A program made the position numbers and the translations under genes. A model generated the notes under the pieces. That model saw nothing but the letters and a program-made list of their open reading frames with translations, ran no database searches and was not told where the DNA came from. A DNA stretch of 64,000 nt from contig BTRK01000003.1 of assembly GCA_036245805.1 (NCBI GenBank), positions 16,718,464-16,782,463 on the forward strand. The letters run 5' to 3'. This stretch comes from Pristionchus mayeri (lineage: Eukaryota > Nematoda > Chromadorea > Rhabditida > Neodiplogasteridae). This document shows, one piece after another, positions 1-11,633 of this stretch. Position 1 is the first letter of the stretch. Every line of letters begins with the position of its first letter.

Positions 1-683
1 CGTGAGAGTTCGCTTGATGGAGAAGGATGGAGCAAGTGAGTAATGAAGACTAGGCACTAACGAGTAATTAAAAAGAAGTGGAGGCCTAGCAATAACTTAA
101 TCAGTTTCATGGAGCGGGAGTGACATGATCAAGAGGTTAGGTGGTATTTTGGTTAGGGCGTGCTTGTGAGAAGTGGGGGATATGTGCTTGTTCTGTGTTA
201 CTTTTTGATATTGGACTTCTGCACGCGCCACCATATTGGACATCTCTACACGCCAAGGGTTTTTGCTGCAGAGTTGAGCAAATTCAATATTAGTTTCATC
301 CGGCGATCACGATGTCACAGACGAGACAACAACCAACCAAAATGGAAACTTCTCTCTAACGGGATCGTAGGGCGAGGTGATCAAATGGCGCCCGTGATGT
401 GGTCGAAAAATAGTTCTGAAATGACACAGCGAGACCATTTCCGAGTTCGGAGAAGTGAAAAAGCATTGAATATGCTTATTTTCCTGTGATTTTGACAACA
501 ACTAAGAAAATTGCAATTTTGTGATCTACAATGCCGACCACTAAACACCATGTGCAGCGCTTCATATATCAATATCATTTGAGTTTACTAACGACGAATT
601 CTTCGTTTGGATCGAACACCCTTGCTGGCTCAATTCTAGAGACGCGTGCGGCAAAACAGCAATCGAGTAAGCGACATCCTCTT
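1..683. other. No supported gene
   Basis: Open frames here are short and lack convincing splice-bounded exons or a recognisable domain. I see no clear repeat structure. Confidence 0.4.
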
Positions 684-840
684 GTATGAAATGGCTAGTA
701 GAATACTAGTTCGATGGCTACTGGACTGACAACTCTCCTCATTCACACACTCTGTCGTCACTTTCTAGTAGATTTCTACTAGTGCGCCGGGACGCACTCG
801 CCATCGCCATCGATAGTATTCTACTAGCCATTTCATACCA
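684..840. repeat. Short hairpin element (MITE-like)
   Basis: The two ends are near-perfect inverted copies of about 35 bp, starting TGTATGAAATGGCTAGTAG on the left and its complement on the right. The loop of about 85 bp contains smaller CTAGTAGA inverted motifs. The size and terminal inverted repeats fit a non-autonomous DNA transposon. I could not define a target-site duplication, so the superfamily is open. Confidence 0.65.
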
Positions 841-1080
841 GAGTCCCTCCTTCATCCTCAGTCTCCGCCCCTTCTCGTTCAGCCTCAGTCACATCGCCGC
901 CACGTGTTCGCACTACTCTGGATGCAAGGTCTACAGTCGCAAGCTCATCCCCAAAAACTTCATCTATGACGACCCGGACCAGCCGGTAAAGCTATCCTAT
1001 TTATTCCCGAAGCAAAGACCGATTTCGGTACAATGGATGAATGCCAAGAGATGAATTGTGTTCTGTGCTAGAACTCGAAG
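841..1080 (+). other. Exon-like open frame, unrecognised
   Basis: A plus-strand frame from about 782 to 1054 includes a stretch with normal-looking protein composition (segments CKVYSRKLIP and FIYDDPDQPVKLSY) that ends at a stop just before the next hairpin element. I do not recognise a family. It may be an old exon interrupted by the adjacent element. A second short frame at 1256-1334, ending in FDEMQSDAIDKICD and a stop, follows a TTTACAG acceptor and could be another remnant exon. Confidence 0.2.
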
Positions 1081-1234
1081 GATCTCGGCACTTCTTCGGT
1101 TTCTGGCCACCCCCCTCTCATTTCCATCATATAGGGGTTGAGTGGCCGAAAATCAGGGAGGATTACCTAGAAATGAGTGGGCTAGATGAGAAAGAGGGGC
1201 GCAGTGGCCAGAAACCGAAGAAGTGGCAGGATCT
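1081..1234. repeat. Hairpin element with about 28 bp inverted termini
   Basis: The ends carry CACTTCTTCGGTTTCTGGCC on the left and its complement on the right, enclosing about 95 bp. This is typical of a small non-autonomous DNA transposon. No clean target duplication was found. Confidence 0.6.
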
Positions 1235-1334
1235 CTATCAAAACGGTCGATCTTTACAGAAAACATTCCACATGTTCGACTTCGACATTTTCGATGAAAT
1301 GCAGTCGGACGCAATCGACAAAATTTGCGACTAA

Positions 1335-2740
1335 GTGATCGGTAGAAGACGATAAACTTTTTCTAACCAGTGGCCAATTGACTTTGTTTGAGACAAAGAA
1401 TTCTCTCTCACCATGATTGGGAAAAAAAGCAACCAAACACCATTCTCTCTATATTCGTTATTTCTCAACGACTAAGATTCAACGCAATGCAATCCCTGGG
1501 CATATTATACCTCAAGTCACTTTCCTCTTGGGCAACGAGGAGAATGTGAGTATTGGATGGAGGGGGGTAGGTAGGCGGCATCAGATGTTTGGGAACATTT
1601 GGTTTTAGACCCTGCAACACTGGCGATTCAACTTTGGTTCATCAGTTCAGAAATTTGTGTTGTCTGATACATCAACGGCTTGCACTTCCTAAAATAGTAA
1701 ATACAACCGGCTAGATTTAATGACCATTTTGAAATTATGCTGCATTTTTGTGACAGAATATTTTAGAAATGGGGCCTCGAACAAAATAAATTAGCATATT
1801 ACTTTCTCTCCTTAAATTGTTCGTTTTCTCCAAATGGTGTGACTGGTTCGAGAGTACGCATCCTGACAATTGATAGGAGAGTAATTTATTCGATTTACCG
1901 TCCCATACATATCGATTTTTCGTATATTTATCGATTGTAGGGAAATTTCTCTTTCGCATGTGAACATGGAGATGTGCTACCGTATCTCGGATCAGTCGCT
2001 GCGCACCATTTTTAGCAGATCGACGTGGTTACGGTTGGGGAAGAATACGGTACACAGCCTGTCAGGATGGATGAAAAGTTTAATTTTCGTGGCGGACGAG
2101 GTCTTTCTTTGTTTGCTCTCTTAATCCCTTCCGAGCCATTTCTCTCTCACAGACCCCCCCCCCCCCGAACGGTCAGGCAAAGGATGTACAGAGTCAAATT
2201 TCCTTGATGAAACATAATCATTTTTCAGTTTTATTCAAAAACTCGAAAATCAAATATAAATTGCGAAACATATTCAATTTGCTTTCGAAAATCGTTATTT
2301 TCGACCTTAAAATTGTAACTAGTCTCGTAAGGACAATCTGCCTAACCAATGAAGTACATGAGTCGATAGCCAAGGCATTGGGGAAGAAGTTATAGTGGCG
2401 GAATTTCAAATTTTGACCTAGGTTTCGCTAGCATCAATTTCCGTAGAGCTCTATGAAGAAAAAATGACCGCAAAACTGCAAAAAAGGGGTGAAATGATCG
2501 GTCTCTCCCCTTCTCTCATTAGAATACGTCCGCCGCGATATTGGCCATTCTCATCCAATCTGGCAGGCTGTGCGGTACCTTTTGGAATGGTACCGTATTG
2601 TATCCCACAAGATCTAATTAAGAGTGTTCACAATGGTGACAACCTGTTATTGGTTGCAAGCCAAATTATTGGGTGACCTAATATCGGCGCACCGCTAGAT
2701 CACCGGGTTATAGTTTCGAAGGACTGATGTTTACTGAGGA
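1335..2740. other. No supported gene
   Basis: AT-rich intergenic sequence with a short C homopolymer near 2154. No splice-bounded exon, RNA gene or long repeat could be supported. Confidence 0.4.
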
Positions 2741-5250
2741 CTGTCTCTAATGTTTACTCAGTCCCCTTCCCTCAACTTTTTTACGTGTCCTATACATGTT
2801 GACTCGCGCGCGCTCTCTCATTCTCTAACGCTCTCTTCTTCCCGCGCACTCTCTTTCTTCCGCGCACTCTCTCGCTCTATCGCTCGAGAGGCCCTTCCCT
2901 CGCACCTCTCATTCAGTAGTTACTTTTGTTCTGGCGCCGAATAGTTGACCGGTCTCTCCTCTAGCTTACTTATTTATTATTTATTTATTGGTGATAAGTC
3001 ATAGCGTTTACTGATATCCGCGCTCTATGCGATACTATTCCCCGCTCTAGCTATTTTTTATTACATAATTGCTCGGTAATTTTACAATTTATATACATAT
3101 TATTATTGATAATAAACATTACTCCAGAATAGTATAACAATTTGCAATTCAATAAAACTTTATATTACCTCCCTCTTTAATCCTCTGTCATGTTCACATC
3201 TGTTGTATTGGAATTACTTTAATAGTTAAGTTCCGTAATCTGATTATTTCTATTCACAACTACTCTCATGTTTTACTCATAGTCCTCTTCTTGTTTACGT
3301 GTCCATTATTTGTTCACTCGCGCGCGCTCTCTCATTCTCTAACGCTCTCTTCTTCCCGCGCACTCTCTTTCTTCCGCGCACTCTCTCGCTCTATCACTCG
3401 AGAGGCCCTTCCCCCGCACCTCTCATTCAGTTGTTCCTTTTGTTCTAGCGCCGAATAGTTGACCGGTCTCTCCTCTCGCTTACTTCTTCATTATTTATTT
3501 ATTGGCGATAAGTCATGGCGTTTACTCATATCCGCGCTCTATGCGATACTATTCCCCGCTCTAGCTATTTTTTATTACATAATTGCTCGGTAATTTTACA
3601 ATTTATATAAATATTATTATTGATATTAAACATTACTCTAGAATAAAATAACAATTTGCAATTCAATACAACTATATTACCTCCCTCGTTAAAGTTACCG
3701 GACGAGGACGAAATTGAACCCCTATTTTTTGTCCTTCATCGAATAGCCGATGGCTGAATTAGTTGAAAATGAATATACAAAAATGCTAAAAATCAATAAT
3801 AGCCTCAAGTGAAAGCCGGAAATGATCAGCGTAATCTCGCGCTCTCTCACTTTTGCATACTCTCTAGTACACGCGACCAGATCAGGGTCAGATCAGGGTT
3901 TCGTCCTCGTCCCGTAACTTTAATCCTCTGTCGTGTTCACATATGTTGTATTGGAATTGCTTTAATAGTTAAGTTCCCTAATCTGATTATTTCTATACAC
4001 AAATACTCTAATGCTTACTCAGGGTCCCCTTCCCTCAACTTGTTTACGTGCCCTATACATATTGACTCGCGCGCGTTCTCTCTTCCTCTAACACTCTCTT
4101 TCCCCCGCGCACTCTCTTTCTCCCGCGCGCTCTCTCGCTCTATCACTCGAGAGGCCCTTCCCTCGCACCTCTCATTCAGTTGTTACTTTTGCTCTAGCGC
4201 CGAATAGTTGACCGGTCTCTCCTCTCGCTTACTTATTTATTATTTATTTATTGGTTATAAGCCATTGCGTTTACTAGAATCCGCGCTCTATGTGATATTA
4301 CTCCCCACTCTAGCTATTTATTTCATAATTGCCTGGTGAGTTAACAATTTATGTAAATATCGTAATTTTTAGTTCATATTACTCCATAATATTATAGCCA
4401 TTTGCAATTTACTAAAATTTTAGATTCCCTCCGTATTTAGTCGTCTGACATGTTCACATCTGTTGTATTGGAAATACTTTAATAGTCAACTTCCCTAATA
4501 TGATTCCAATACATGTTGACTCACGCGCGTCCTCTCTTTCTCTAACGCTCTCTTCCTCCCGCGCACTCTCTTTCTCCCGCGCGCTCTCTCGCTCTATCAC
4601 TCGAGAGGCCCTTCCCTTGCGCCTCTCATTCAGTTGTTACTTTTGCTCTAGCGCCGAATAGTTGACCGGTCTCTCCTCTCGCTTACTTATTTATTATTTA
4701 TTTATTGGTGATAAGCCATTGCGTTTACTTACATCCGCGCTCTATGTGATATTACTCCCCACTCTAGCTATTTATTTATTTCATAATTGCCTGGTGAGTT
4801 AACAATTTATGTAAATATCGTAATTTTTAGTTCATATTACTCCATAATATTATAGCCATTTGCAATTTACTAAAATTTTAGACTCCCTCCGTATTTAGTC
4901 GTCTGACATGTTCACATCTGTTGTATTGGAAATACTTTAATAGTCAACTTCCCTAATATGATTCCAATACATGTTGACTCACGCGCGTCCTCTCTTCCTC
5001 TAACACTCTCTTTCCCCCGCGCACTCTCTTTCTCCCGCGCGCTCTCTCGCTCTATCACTCGAGAGGCCCTTCCCTCGCACCTCTCATTCAGTTGTTACTT
5101 TTGCTCTAGCGCCGAATAGTTGACCGGTCTCTCCTCTCGCTTACTTATTTATTATTTATTTATTGGTGATAAGCCATTGCGTTTACTTACATCCGCGCTC
5201 TATGTGATATTACTCCCCACTATAGCTATTTATTTATTTCATAATTTATT
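2741..5250. repeat. Tandem CT-rich repeat, block 1 (about five units)
   Basis: About five direct copies begin near 2750, 3280, 4010, 4500 and 4965, a period of roughly 470-530 bp. Each unit has a CT-rich part with ACTCTCTCGCTCTAT, then GAATAGTTGACCGGTCTCTC, then TTATTTATTATTTATTTATTG and an AT-rich tail. The third interval is longer only because a TTAA-flanked element is inserted in it. The same unit recurs at 27.2-28.9 kb. Several open frames read through the CT-rich part, but the low complexity argues against coding. Confidence 0.85.
3693..3919. mobile_element. TTAA-flanked MITE, copy 1 (piggyBac-type)
   Basis: A 227 bp element with termini AGTTACCGGACGAGGACGAAA-like on the left and the complement on the right. 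TTAA lies directly outside both ends (3689-3692 and 3920-3923). Neighbouring copies of the host tandem repeat show the empty site CCCTCTTTAATCC with a single TTAA, so the duplication is seen directly. TTAA duplication is the hallmark of the piggyBac superfamily. Too short to encode a transposase, so non-autonomous. Confidence 0.88.
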
Positions 5251-5540
5251 GCCATCCCTACTGCCCACTGGTTTTAAGAAACCAAAGTTGTTTACATCTC
5301 TGATTGTCAGCTTCTCTTCACTCTCTCACGTTCCTATGGCTCCCCTTTCCCTGACATCCATAGGATATTCCCGCCATAGAATCGTTGTGTTCCATGTACA
5401 TCCAACGAGCCAATGCGCTCCAGAGAATAAAGGTTGCTCCACCGCTAAAATCGCCATTTCATCGCGATGTAGTGGCAATTTTGCCTAATTTTCGACGGTC
5501 AATAGATTCTCAGGGCTGGATAAGCACCAGGACTCCGCAA
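5251..5540. other. No supported gene
   Basis: Unique-looking sequence between two repeat arrays. An open frame crosses it from the preceding repeat, but no splice sites or recognisable protein were found. Confidence 0.35.
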
Positions 5541-5779
5541 AATCCTAGATATCAACTGTAGTTTTAGTGGGAAATGGCAAAATGTGCACGGACGCACGCA
5601 CGGACACACGTACAGACACCACTTTTCGGCATTTTTCTCGTTTCTTTGCCCATACATTCGTTATTTTTTCCGCATGAAATGTCTTGTCTCGCCGACGGCC
5701 ACCTTCAGCAGCTTGGAAAGTGCGAGTGTATGACCTCGTACATGCCCAAGCTTCTCGACGAAGAAGCAAAACATTTTGA

Positions 5780-5843
5780 CGGTGGCTAGAATCGAACCCC
5801 CAACTTTGTGTTTGCCAGTCTATCGCGTTTGCCACTCGGCCAT
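5780..5843 (-). repeat. tRNA-like module 1
   Basis: On the minus strand the sequence has an A-box TGGCCGAGTGG and, about 33 bp on, a B-box GGTTCGATTCT, the internal Pol III promoter pair. The flanks do not pair as an acceptor stem and no credible anticodon arm forms, so this is a tRNA-derived or SINE module rather than a tRNA gene. Confidence 0.75.
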
Positions 5844-6505
5844 GATAAAATTACAACAATATATTTTAAAAAAATAATTAAATTAAGAGGCAGTCATGAT
5901 GCACCATAGAAACATTTCAAATACTGCGTTTCCCAAAAAGTCATAAAGTCGCGCTCTGGAATATTCGATGACCCACCGGACTTATAGGGTGTACGGTATT
6001 TTATCGATTCATCCTTATGATGAAAAGCGTGTCTCGGCCAGGCAAGCTCCATAGCATCTTGTGGTAGCAGCAGATATGTACTGCCCTCTCACATCCCCTT
6101 TTCTTGAAAATGATTACGGTAGTGGACACACAGACATCGTGACACCAGTTTTTTGCACCTCCTACATTTGTGTTTCAAGAAATTTCTTCGGATTCATGTG
6201 TGTTCACCTTACAATACCGATCCGCACCCACACCCAAACTCACAGCTCCCCACCTCCTCCACGTCAAAAAAGCTATCGGGTTATGGTAAAGCAGCAACTA
6301 GCGGGCAACTACGTTCTGTCACAAGTAGGCAACTACTTTTATGTTTTACGAGCTTAAAATAACGGACTCGTGACTTGGATACACGTCTTTAAGTTTGAAA
6401 AAGTTTTATTCATACCTATGACCCAGCGCTAGTTTTGACCTAGCGTAATCATATATTATTTTCCCCACCATTCGCTGGCTGTTCGAAGCATGGCAAAACG
6501 TTCTG

Positions 6506-6573
6506 ACGCGGACGGGCACCGAACCCCCAACTTCGTGTTTGTCAGTCCATCGCGTTAGCCACCCGGCCATAAT
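6506..6573 (-). repeat. tRNA-like module 2
   Basis: Minus-strand A-box TGGCCGGGTGG and B-box GGTTCGGTGCC with the same spacing as the other units. The B-box departs from consensus and no acceptor stem is visible. Confidence 0.7.
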
Positions 6574-7237
6574 AAAATATCACATATGTTTCAAAAAAAT
6601 TTAAATAATAGGATGATAATGATTTACCAAAGAAACAATTTAATTGCTGCGTTTTTCAAAAAGTCATGAATGCGCAACTTGGAATAATAGTTGCCCCAGT
6701 TGACTCTTGGGGAGTACGGTGATCGATTGGTCCGAGATTCTTCGATTAGAGTTACCGAGGCCAAGCAAGCCGATCGGCACTATTGGATTGTGGATACAGC
6801 ACAAGGGCTTTGGCAGCTGAGAAATGAGTAGCTACCGTACCGAACAGACGGAATGACACATGTTTTTTCGAAATCCTGAAAAATTTCCCGAGGGGACCAA
6901 AGCTGGACTTGTGCGTAATGGGCATGTGCCCCGTTGCCGCTCCCAGCGCCCCCACTCCCACACCCCCAAAAACCCCACAACAAAAAAAGCTTACGGGTTA
7001 CTGGTAATATAGCAACTAGCGGGGAACTACGTTCTGTTACAGGCGAGGAACTATGCTAATGGGCTTAAAATAACGGACACATGACTTGGATACAACTGTT
7101 TCAATTTAAAAAAAAAAAATTAGTCATATGTGTGACCCAGCGAAAAACATCTGACCCAGCGCTAATTTTACCACCGTAATCCCAAATTATTTTCCCCACC
7201 ATTCCCAAGCTTTTCGAAACGTGGCAAAACGTTTTCA

Positions 7238-7304
7238 CGCCGACGGGAGTCGAACCCCCAACTTTGCGTTTGTTAGCCCATCGCGTTAGCCACTCGGCCA
7301 TGAT
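7238..7304 (-). repeat. tRNA-like module 3
   Basis: The best-preserved copy: A-box TGGCCGAGTGG, then B-box GGTTCGACTCC, which matches the eukaryotic consensus. The 5' and 3' flanks do not form an acceptor stem. If any copy is transcribed by Pol III, this is the best candidate. Confidence 0.75.
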
Positions 7305-7959
7305 AAAAATACAAATGTTCATTAAAAAATTTTCAAATATAAGCACGGTTATTATTTACCAAAGAAAAAATTTAATTGCTGCGGTTTTGAAAAAGTCATG
7401 AAGTCGCTCCAAGGAAAAAGAGTCGCCCCACCGGACTTTTGGGGATTACGGTAATCGATCGGTCCGCGGTTTTGGGAGAACGGTTCGGTCGGCTAGCAAA
7501 GTTTTATCACTATTTCAGGTTGCGGATAAGCTGCGTAGTTTTGGCGAAATTTATGAACAAAGGTAACAGACGGACAAACCCATGTTTTTTTGACCTCCTG
7601 AAAATTTTGCCGAAGGGACCAAAGCTGCACTTGTGCGTAATGGGCAAGTGCCCCGATGCCGCTCCCAGCGCCCCCACTCCCACATCCCCACAAACCCTCC
7701 TGCAAAAAAGCTTACGGGTTACTGGTAATATAGCAACTAGCGGGGAACTACGTTATGTTATGCAACAACTAAGTTTTATGAGCTTAAAATAACGGACTCA
7801 TGACTTGGATACAGTCCTTTCAGTTTGAAAAATATTGTCATATTTTTTGACACAGCGAAAAATATCTGACACAACGCAAATTCTGACCTACCGTAATCAC
7901 GAATTATTTTGACCACTATTCCCAGGATTTTCGAAGCTTGGCAAAACGTTTTGACGCCG

Positions 7960-8021
7960 ACGGGCACCGAACCCCCCACTTTGTGTTTTCCAGTCCATCT
8001 CGTTAGCCACTCGGCCATGAT
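7960..8021 (-). repeat. tRNA-like module 4
   Basis: A-box TGGCCGAGTGG is intact; the B-box region reads GGTTCGGTGCC. Same relative position in the unit as modules 1-3. Confidence 0.7.
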
Positions 8022-8460
8022 AAAAATATGAGATATGTTTCAAAAAATTTCAAATAATAGGACGGTCATGATTTACTAACGAAACAATTTAATTGCTGCG
8101 TTTTTGAAAAAGTCATGAAGTCGCTCCAACGAAAATTAGTTGCCCCACCGAACTTTTGGGGTGTACGGTAATTGATCAATCCGCGATTTTGGGGAATTGG
8201 TTGGGTCGGCCATACAATGAACATTGCATATTCAGATTGCAGAAAGGTTTGTTAGTTTTGGAGAAAATGACGCCACCTGAACACACGGACAGAAGGACAC
8301 GGATTTTTGAAAGTCCTGAAAATGTTGCCGAGGGGACCAAGGATGGACTTGTGCCTAATGGGCATGTGCCCCGATGCCGCACGCAGCGCCCCCACTCCCA
8401 CTCCCCCACAAACCCTCCAGCAAAAAAGCTTACGGGTTACTGGTAATGTGGCAATTCCTC

Positions 8461-9095
8461 ATATTGCGGGACAATAGCTATTTCTCTGGTAACGGGACAT
8501 CGCGGAATGGTAATCAATGCTGGGACACAAAAAATGCACCAAATTCTCTTTCCTGAAAATGTTTCCGCGTGAACATTGTGATGTTTTATAGCCAAAATGT
8601 GTTTCTGACGATTATTGACTGATTGGCTTAGCGGCATAGCATAGGATAACATCTTTCCATACGCACCTAATGCATTATTTTGTGTAATTTTTTTTGTGTA
8701 AAAACAAAATGTTGATTAAAAATATTCTGGGAACAAATCAGACGGCGATTTCTTCACAGATGGATGCAGATGGTGGAGACAAATAGTTTAAATCAATAAT
8801 CATGAAACGTCAATTGAAAATACGCTTATAATAACAATTTGTTGTTTTTGTATCCCAACCCTGATGGTAATGGACTTTCGGAACGAGACCTAGCGCATTT
8901 AAAAGAGGAGAAAAATCTGAGAACGTCTATTGTATTAACGTCATAACTTTAAAATGTTTGGAAAAATGGAACAAAATTGCGGGGTATCTATGGTTTCCCG
9001 CCGATTCAGAGCGATGAGCTAGTGACGGTGGTATGGTTTGTTCCCAATCGGCAAGAGTAAATTATCTTCTTGAACGTTCAATTTATTGATTGTAG
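8461..9095. other. No supported gene
   Basis: AT-rich sequence between the tRNA-like array and the Hsp70 fragment. No exon upstream of the Hsp70 fragment could be joined to it. Confidence 0.4.
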
Positions 9096-9257
9096 GTCAC
9101 TTTCGATGTCGACGCGGACTGTATTCTACACGTGACGGCGTGCGATCTGAAGACGGGCAATAAACAGGAGATATCCGTCCAGACTGAGAAGGGAAGTCTC
9201 TCGAAGGAGGAGATCGAGAAAATGACCACCGCCATGGCTGATATTCCCTTATCTTAG
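9096..9257 (+). pseudogene. Hsp70 exon fragment (substrate-binding domain)
   Basis: A GATTGTAG acceptor at 9095 opens a 53-codon frame ending in TAG at 9255-9257. It reads [17 protein letters not shown], then [32 protein letters not shown] and a stop. This is the beta-sandwich to lid transition of Hsp70 chaperones: the VTFD.DA.GIL.V.A.D motif and the SKEEIE.M start of the lid helix. The ATPase domain and rest of the lid are absent, and Cys replaces the usual Asn-Gly before Ile-Leu. It is a captured or retained exon fragment, not a working chaperone. A member of the local 3'-flank repeat family follows at about 9.87 kb. Confidence 0.85.
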
Positions 9258-9417
9258 GTGATCAATAATCGTCGACTACCGTACTCCCAGTCTGAGTTAT
9301 GTACCCTGTCGCCCCTCCATATCTCCAGATTTTAAATTTAATAATTCATCTCGCCCAATTTCCATTTCATTATTCTGATCCACTAATTCATGATTCCAAT
9401 TCCTTTTTTTTATAAAC

Positions 9418-9830
9418 GAGTTTTTCAGTGTTGCGATTAGGTACTTTCTCTGTTTAGATGCTAGAAGAAATTCCTGAATTTGCATTTTTACTGCAGGTTT
9501 CGAATACCACTAAATCTTCTCGTTCGCAAGTTATTTGAATTCTGAGAATTTTAAATTGAATCTCTGTATAATCTTTTAACCCCAAAAATGTTCACCACTA
9601 ACATTGTTTCTTCCCATCTAGCCCGTTTTCCCTTGTATTATTCTGCATAGTTTTTTTTTTAACTTTTAGAAGTTCTCAATGAGTTTCTGCAGTGTTGCGA
9701 TTAGATACTTTCTCAGTTTCGTTGCTAGGAGAAATTCCTGAATTGCCATTTTTTACTTAGCTTCCGATTTCCGCTAAATGATCTCGTTCGTAATTTATTT
9801 AAATTCTCAGAATTTAATTTATTATCTGAG
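9418..9830. repeat. Direct repeat, two diverged copies
   Basis: Copies at about 9418-9560 and 9682-9830 share GTGTTGCGATTAG, AGAAATTCCTGAATT and related blocks about 265 bp apart. No function is evident. Confidence 0.55.
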
Positions 9831-9869
9831 TAATATTTTCTAGAAGTTCAAGTAGTTATTCCACCGTTG

Positions 9870-9960
9870 TTGTGTTGTTGCTACCAGTTTCACATTCAGA
9901 AGGTCCACTGGTCGTTGTTCTCATTCGTTATTGATCAGTATAAAATTATTCAAATATCGT
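9870..9960 (+). repeat. Copy of the local 3'-flank module
   Basis: CACATTCAGAAGG followed by GTTGTTCTCATTCGTTATTG and GATCAGTATA matches the end of the 3' flank of the coiled-coil and Ala/Lys-rich genes near 19.4, 25.3, 31.9 and 35.4 kb. It places the Hsp70 fragment in the same duplicated neighbourhood. Confidence 0.5.
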
Positions 9961-10359
9961 ATCTTTAAGCGTAGCAATTCGTCAATGGTTGAAAAAATCC
10001 ATTTATACTTGCGATGGTAAACCTGCTTACATTGGCATAAGATTAACTCATTTATTACGGAAAATCATCACTTTCTGATGAACGAAACGTTTTCAAGACA
10101 ATATCCCGAAACCCCAAAGTTATCTCCCGTGTGGAAAGTAGGCTCTCGCCTCTACCCACTTAGTATTTCCCTAATATTTTTAACATAAAAACCTTACAAA
10201 ACGTTGTCGGGTGCAATGCAGGGCCATAAAACATTGAATCTTAATTTTTATTTTAAAGCGACCAACGTCCATAATTTTCTTAAGGTTTTATTTACTGTAT
10301 TCTTTTATTGCCCTTGGTTAAAATTTCATGGAAGATGTTGAAATTATAGATATTATGTA

Positions 10360-11631
10360 TTAGGCTGGAAAGAAAGTAATTGTAGATTTGATTTTTTTTT
10401 CAACCCTCCTAAAATCATTTTCGTTAAAGATCTCAAATTAGCTCGGTTGCACAAGGTAGGGGTTTACTTTGTCAATCAATGCATATTTTCGAATCGCATC
10501 TGGCTTTTTAAGGTATCCGGAAAATCCAATTTTTATCAACTGTTAGATTTTCACACTTTTCTAAAAATATTTTCTCCTTCTCGGATTTTGCCGGGTAAAA
10601 TTTCCGTACATTTTCATATAGTGGATTGAGAATCCCATTGGGAGTTCTTTCGCAAAATACGTCTGAGATCATGTCTACCTCAACCTAGCAGGATTTCCAC
10701 GGCATTGAAGTGAAACCTTTCCGAAGTATCACTTCTGAAGCGATAATGTTTCCTGTTTCGTGGATGATTCAGAATATCTTCTATATAAGTGTGCTTCCAT
10801 GGTACACTATGGAGCTACCTATTACTGAGAAACATTTGAACTCTCGCTTTTTCTACTTTTAGAAAAGATGGATTTTTAGTATTGTTGAATAAAGGTCAAA
10901 ATATCCAAAATTTCGATTTTTGGTGGACGGTCAATGAATAAATTTCCTCAAAAAGGAGCAATCCCCTGACTTTGTCCAGCCGAATACTGGTAGATAAAGA
11001 GTAGCTCTAACATTTAACCACGAAAGTCGGGACTTTTCTCCAATGCTGGAATCATTAAGTTGTCATATAGTCGAATTTCGACGTTCAAATTTCAGAGTCA
11101 GGGTGGTGAAAGGTGAAAGCTGCATGTTTTGACAAAAGTATTGCCAACACACATAGCTATAATTTTAAGAAGACCATGAAAGGTGCTTTTTGGTTTGCTG
11201 CATTTGGTATCCATAAGTATATTGTTACGGGTACAAGCTAAGTTCAAGCATTTATGATGACGTTCCGTAGGGGGCTAGTTCACAAATGGCTGAATTTTCA
11301 AAAAGGCCTTTAGTTACTGACCAGATTGAAATGTTGTATTATGGTGTATGTATGTCGTGCTTTTCGCACATGACATAAAATTGGCAATATCATAGCCCTC
11401 CATGAATTTCTGGGCGAAAACGTAATCAGTTGAACTCTACATTGTTGTAACTTTGACTTCGTCATGTGGCCTCAATATCAACGGAATTGGATTGAACGAA
11501 TATGATATGGATAGAGTATCCAAGCACTCAACGAAGATATATAACAATTTGGTAATTAGGATGCAACAAAGGACGGGGGTATAGCAGAATGGAAAATTTG
11601 AAAATCTACAATTACTTTCTTTCCAGCCTGA
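10360..11631. mobile_element. Mariner-like element, 1.27 kb, TA-flanked
   Basis: Termini TTAGGCTGGAAAGAAAGTAA and the complementary TTACTTTCTTTCCAGCCTGA are flanked by TA on each side (10358-10359 and 11632-11633). TA duplication plus a terminus starting TTAGG fits Tc1/mariner, and 1272 bp is the usual length of a complete mariner. I found no transposase frame; the longest frame is 60 codons and unrecognised. It is a decayed or non-autonomous copy. Confidence 0.78.
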
Positions 11632-11633
11632 TA

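Larger units (their letters stand above)
5541..8460 (-). repeat. Tandem array of about 0.72 kb units with tRNA-like modules
   Basis: About four direct repeats. The unit boundary motif AAAATAACGGAC occurs near 6356, 7068 and 7787, a period of about 715-720 bp; the first and last units are partial or diverged. Each unit contains a minus-strand tRNA-like module, a conserved AAAAAGTCATGAA segment, a CACTCCCAC-rich stretch and GCTTACGGGTTACTGG near its end. This could be a tandemly amplified tRNA-derived SINE or a local satellite that captured one. Confidence 0.8.

Noticed and set aside
2750..4207. Ser/Leu/Arg-rich open frames at 2750-2944 and 3809-4207
   Set aside because: They read through the CT-rich tandem repeat; the peptide repetition mirrors the DNA repeat and there are no splice sites or domains.
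5780..8021. Four minus-strand tRNA genes
   Set aside because: A-box and B-box are present, but acceptor stems do not pair and no proper anticodon arm forms, so I call them tRNA-like modules.
2741..8460. CRISPR array
   Set aside because: The repeats are 0.5-0.7 kb, there are no short regular spacers, and the DNA is eukaryotic.
10447..10629. Mariner transposase remnant inside the 10.36-11.63 kb element
   Set aside because: The 60-codon frame has no recognisable helix-turn-helix or DDD motif.
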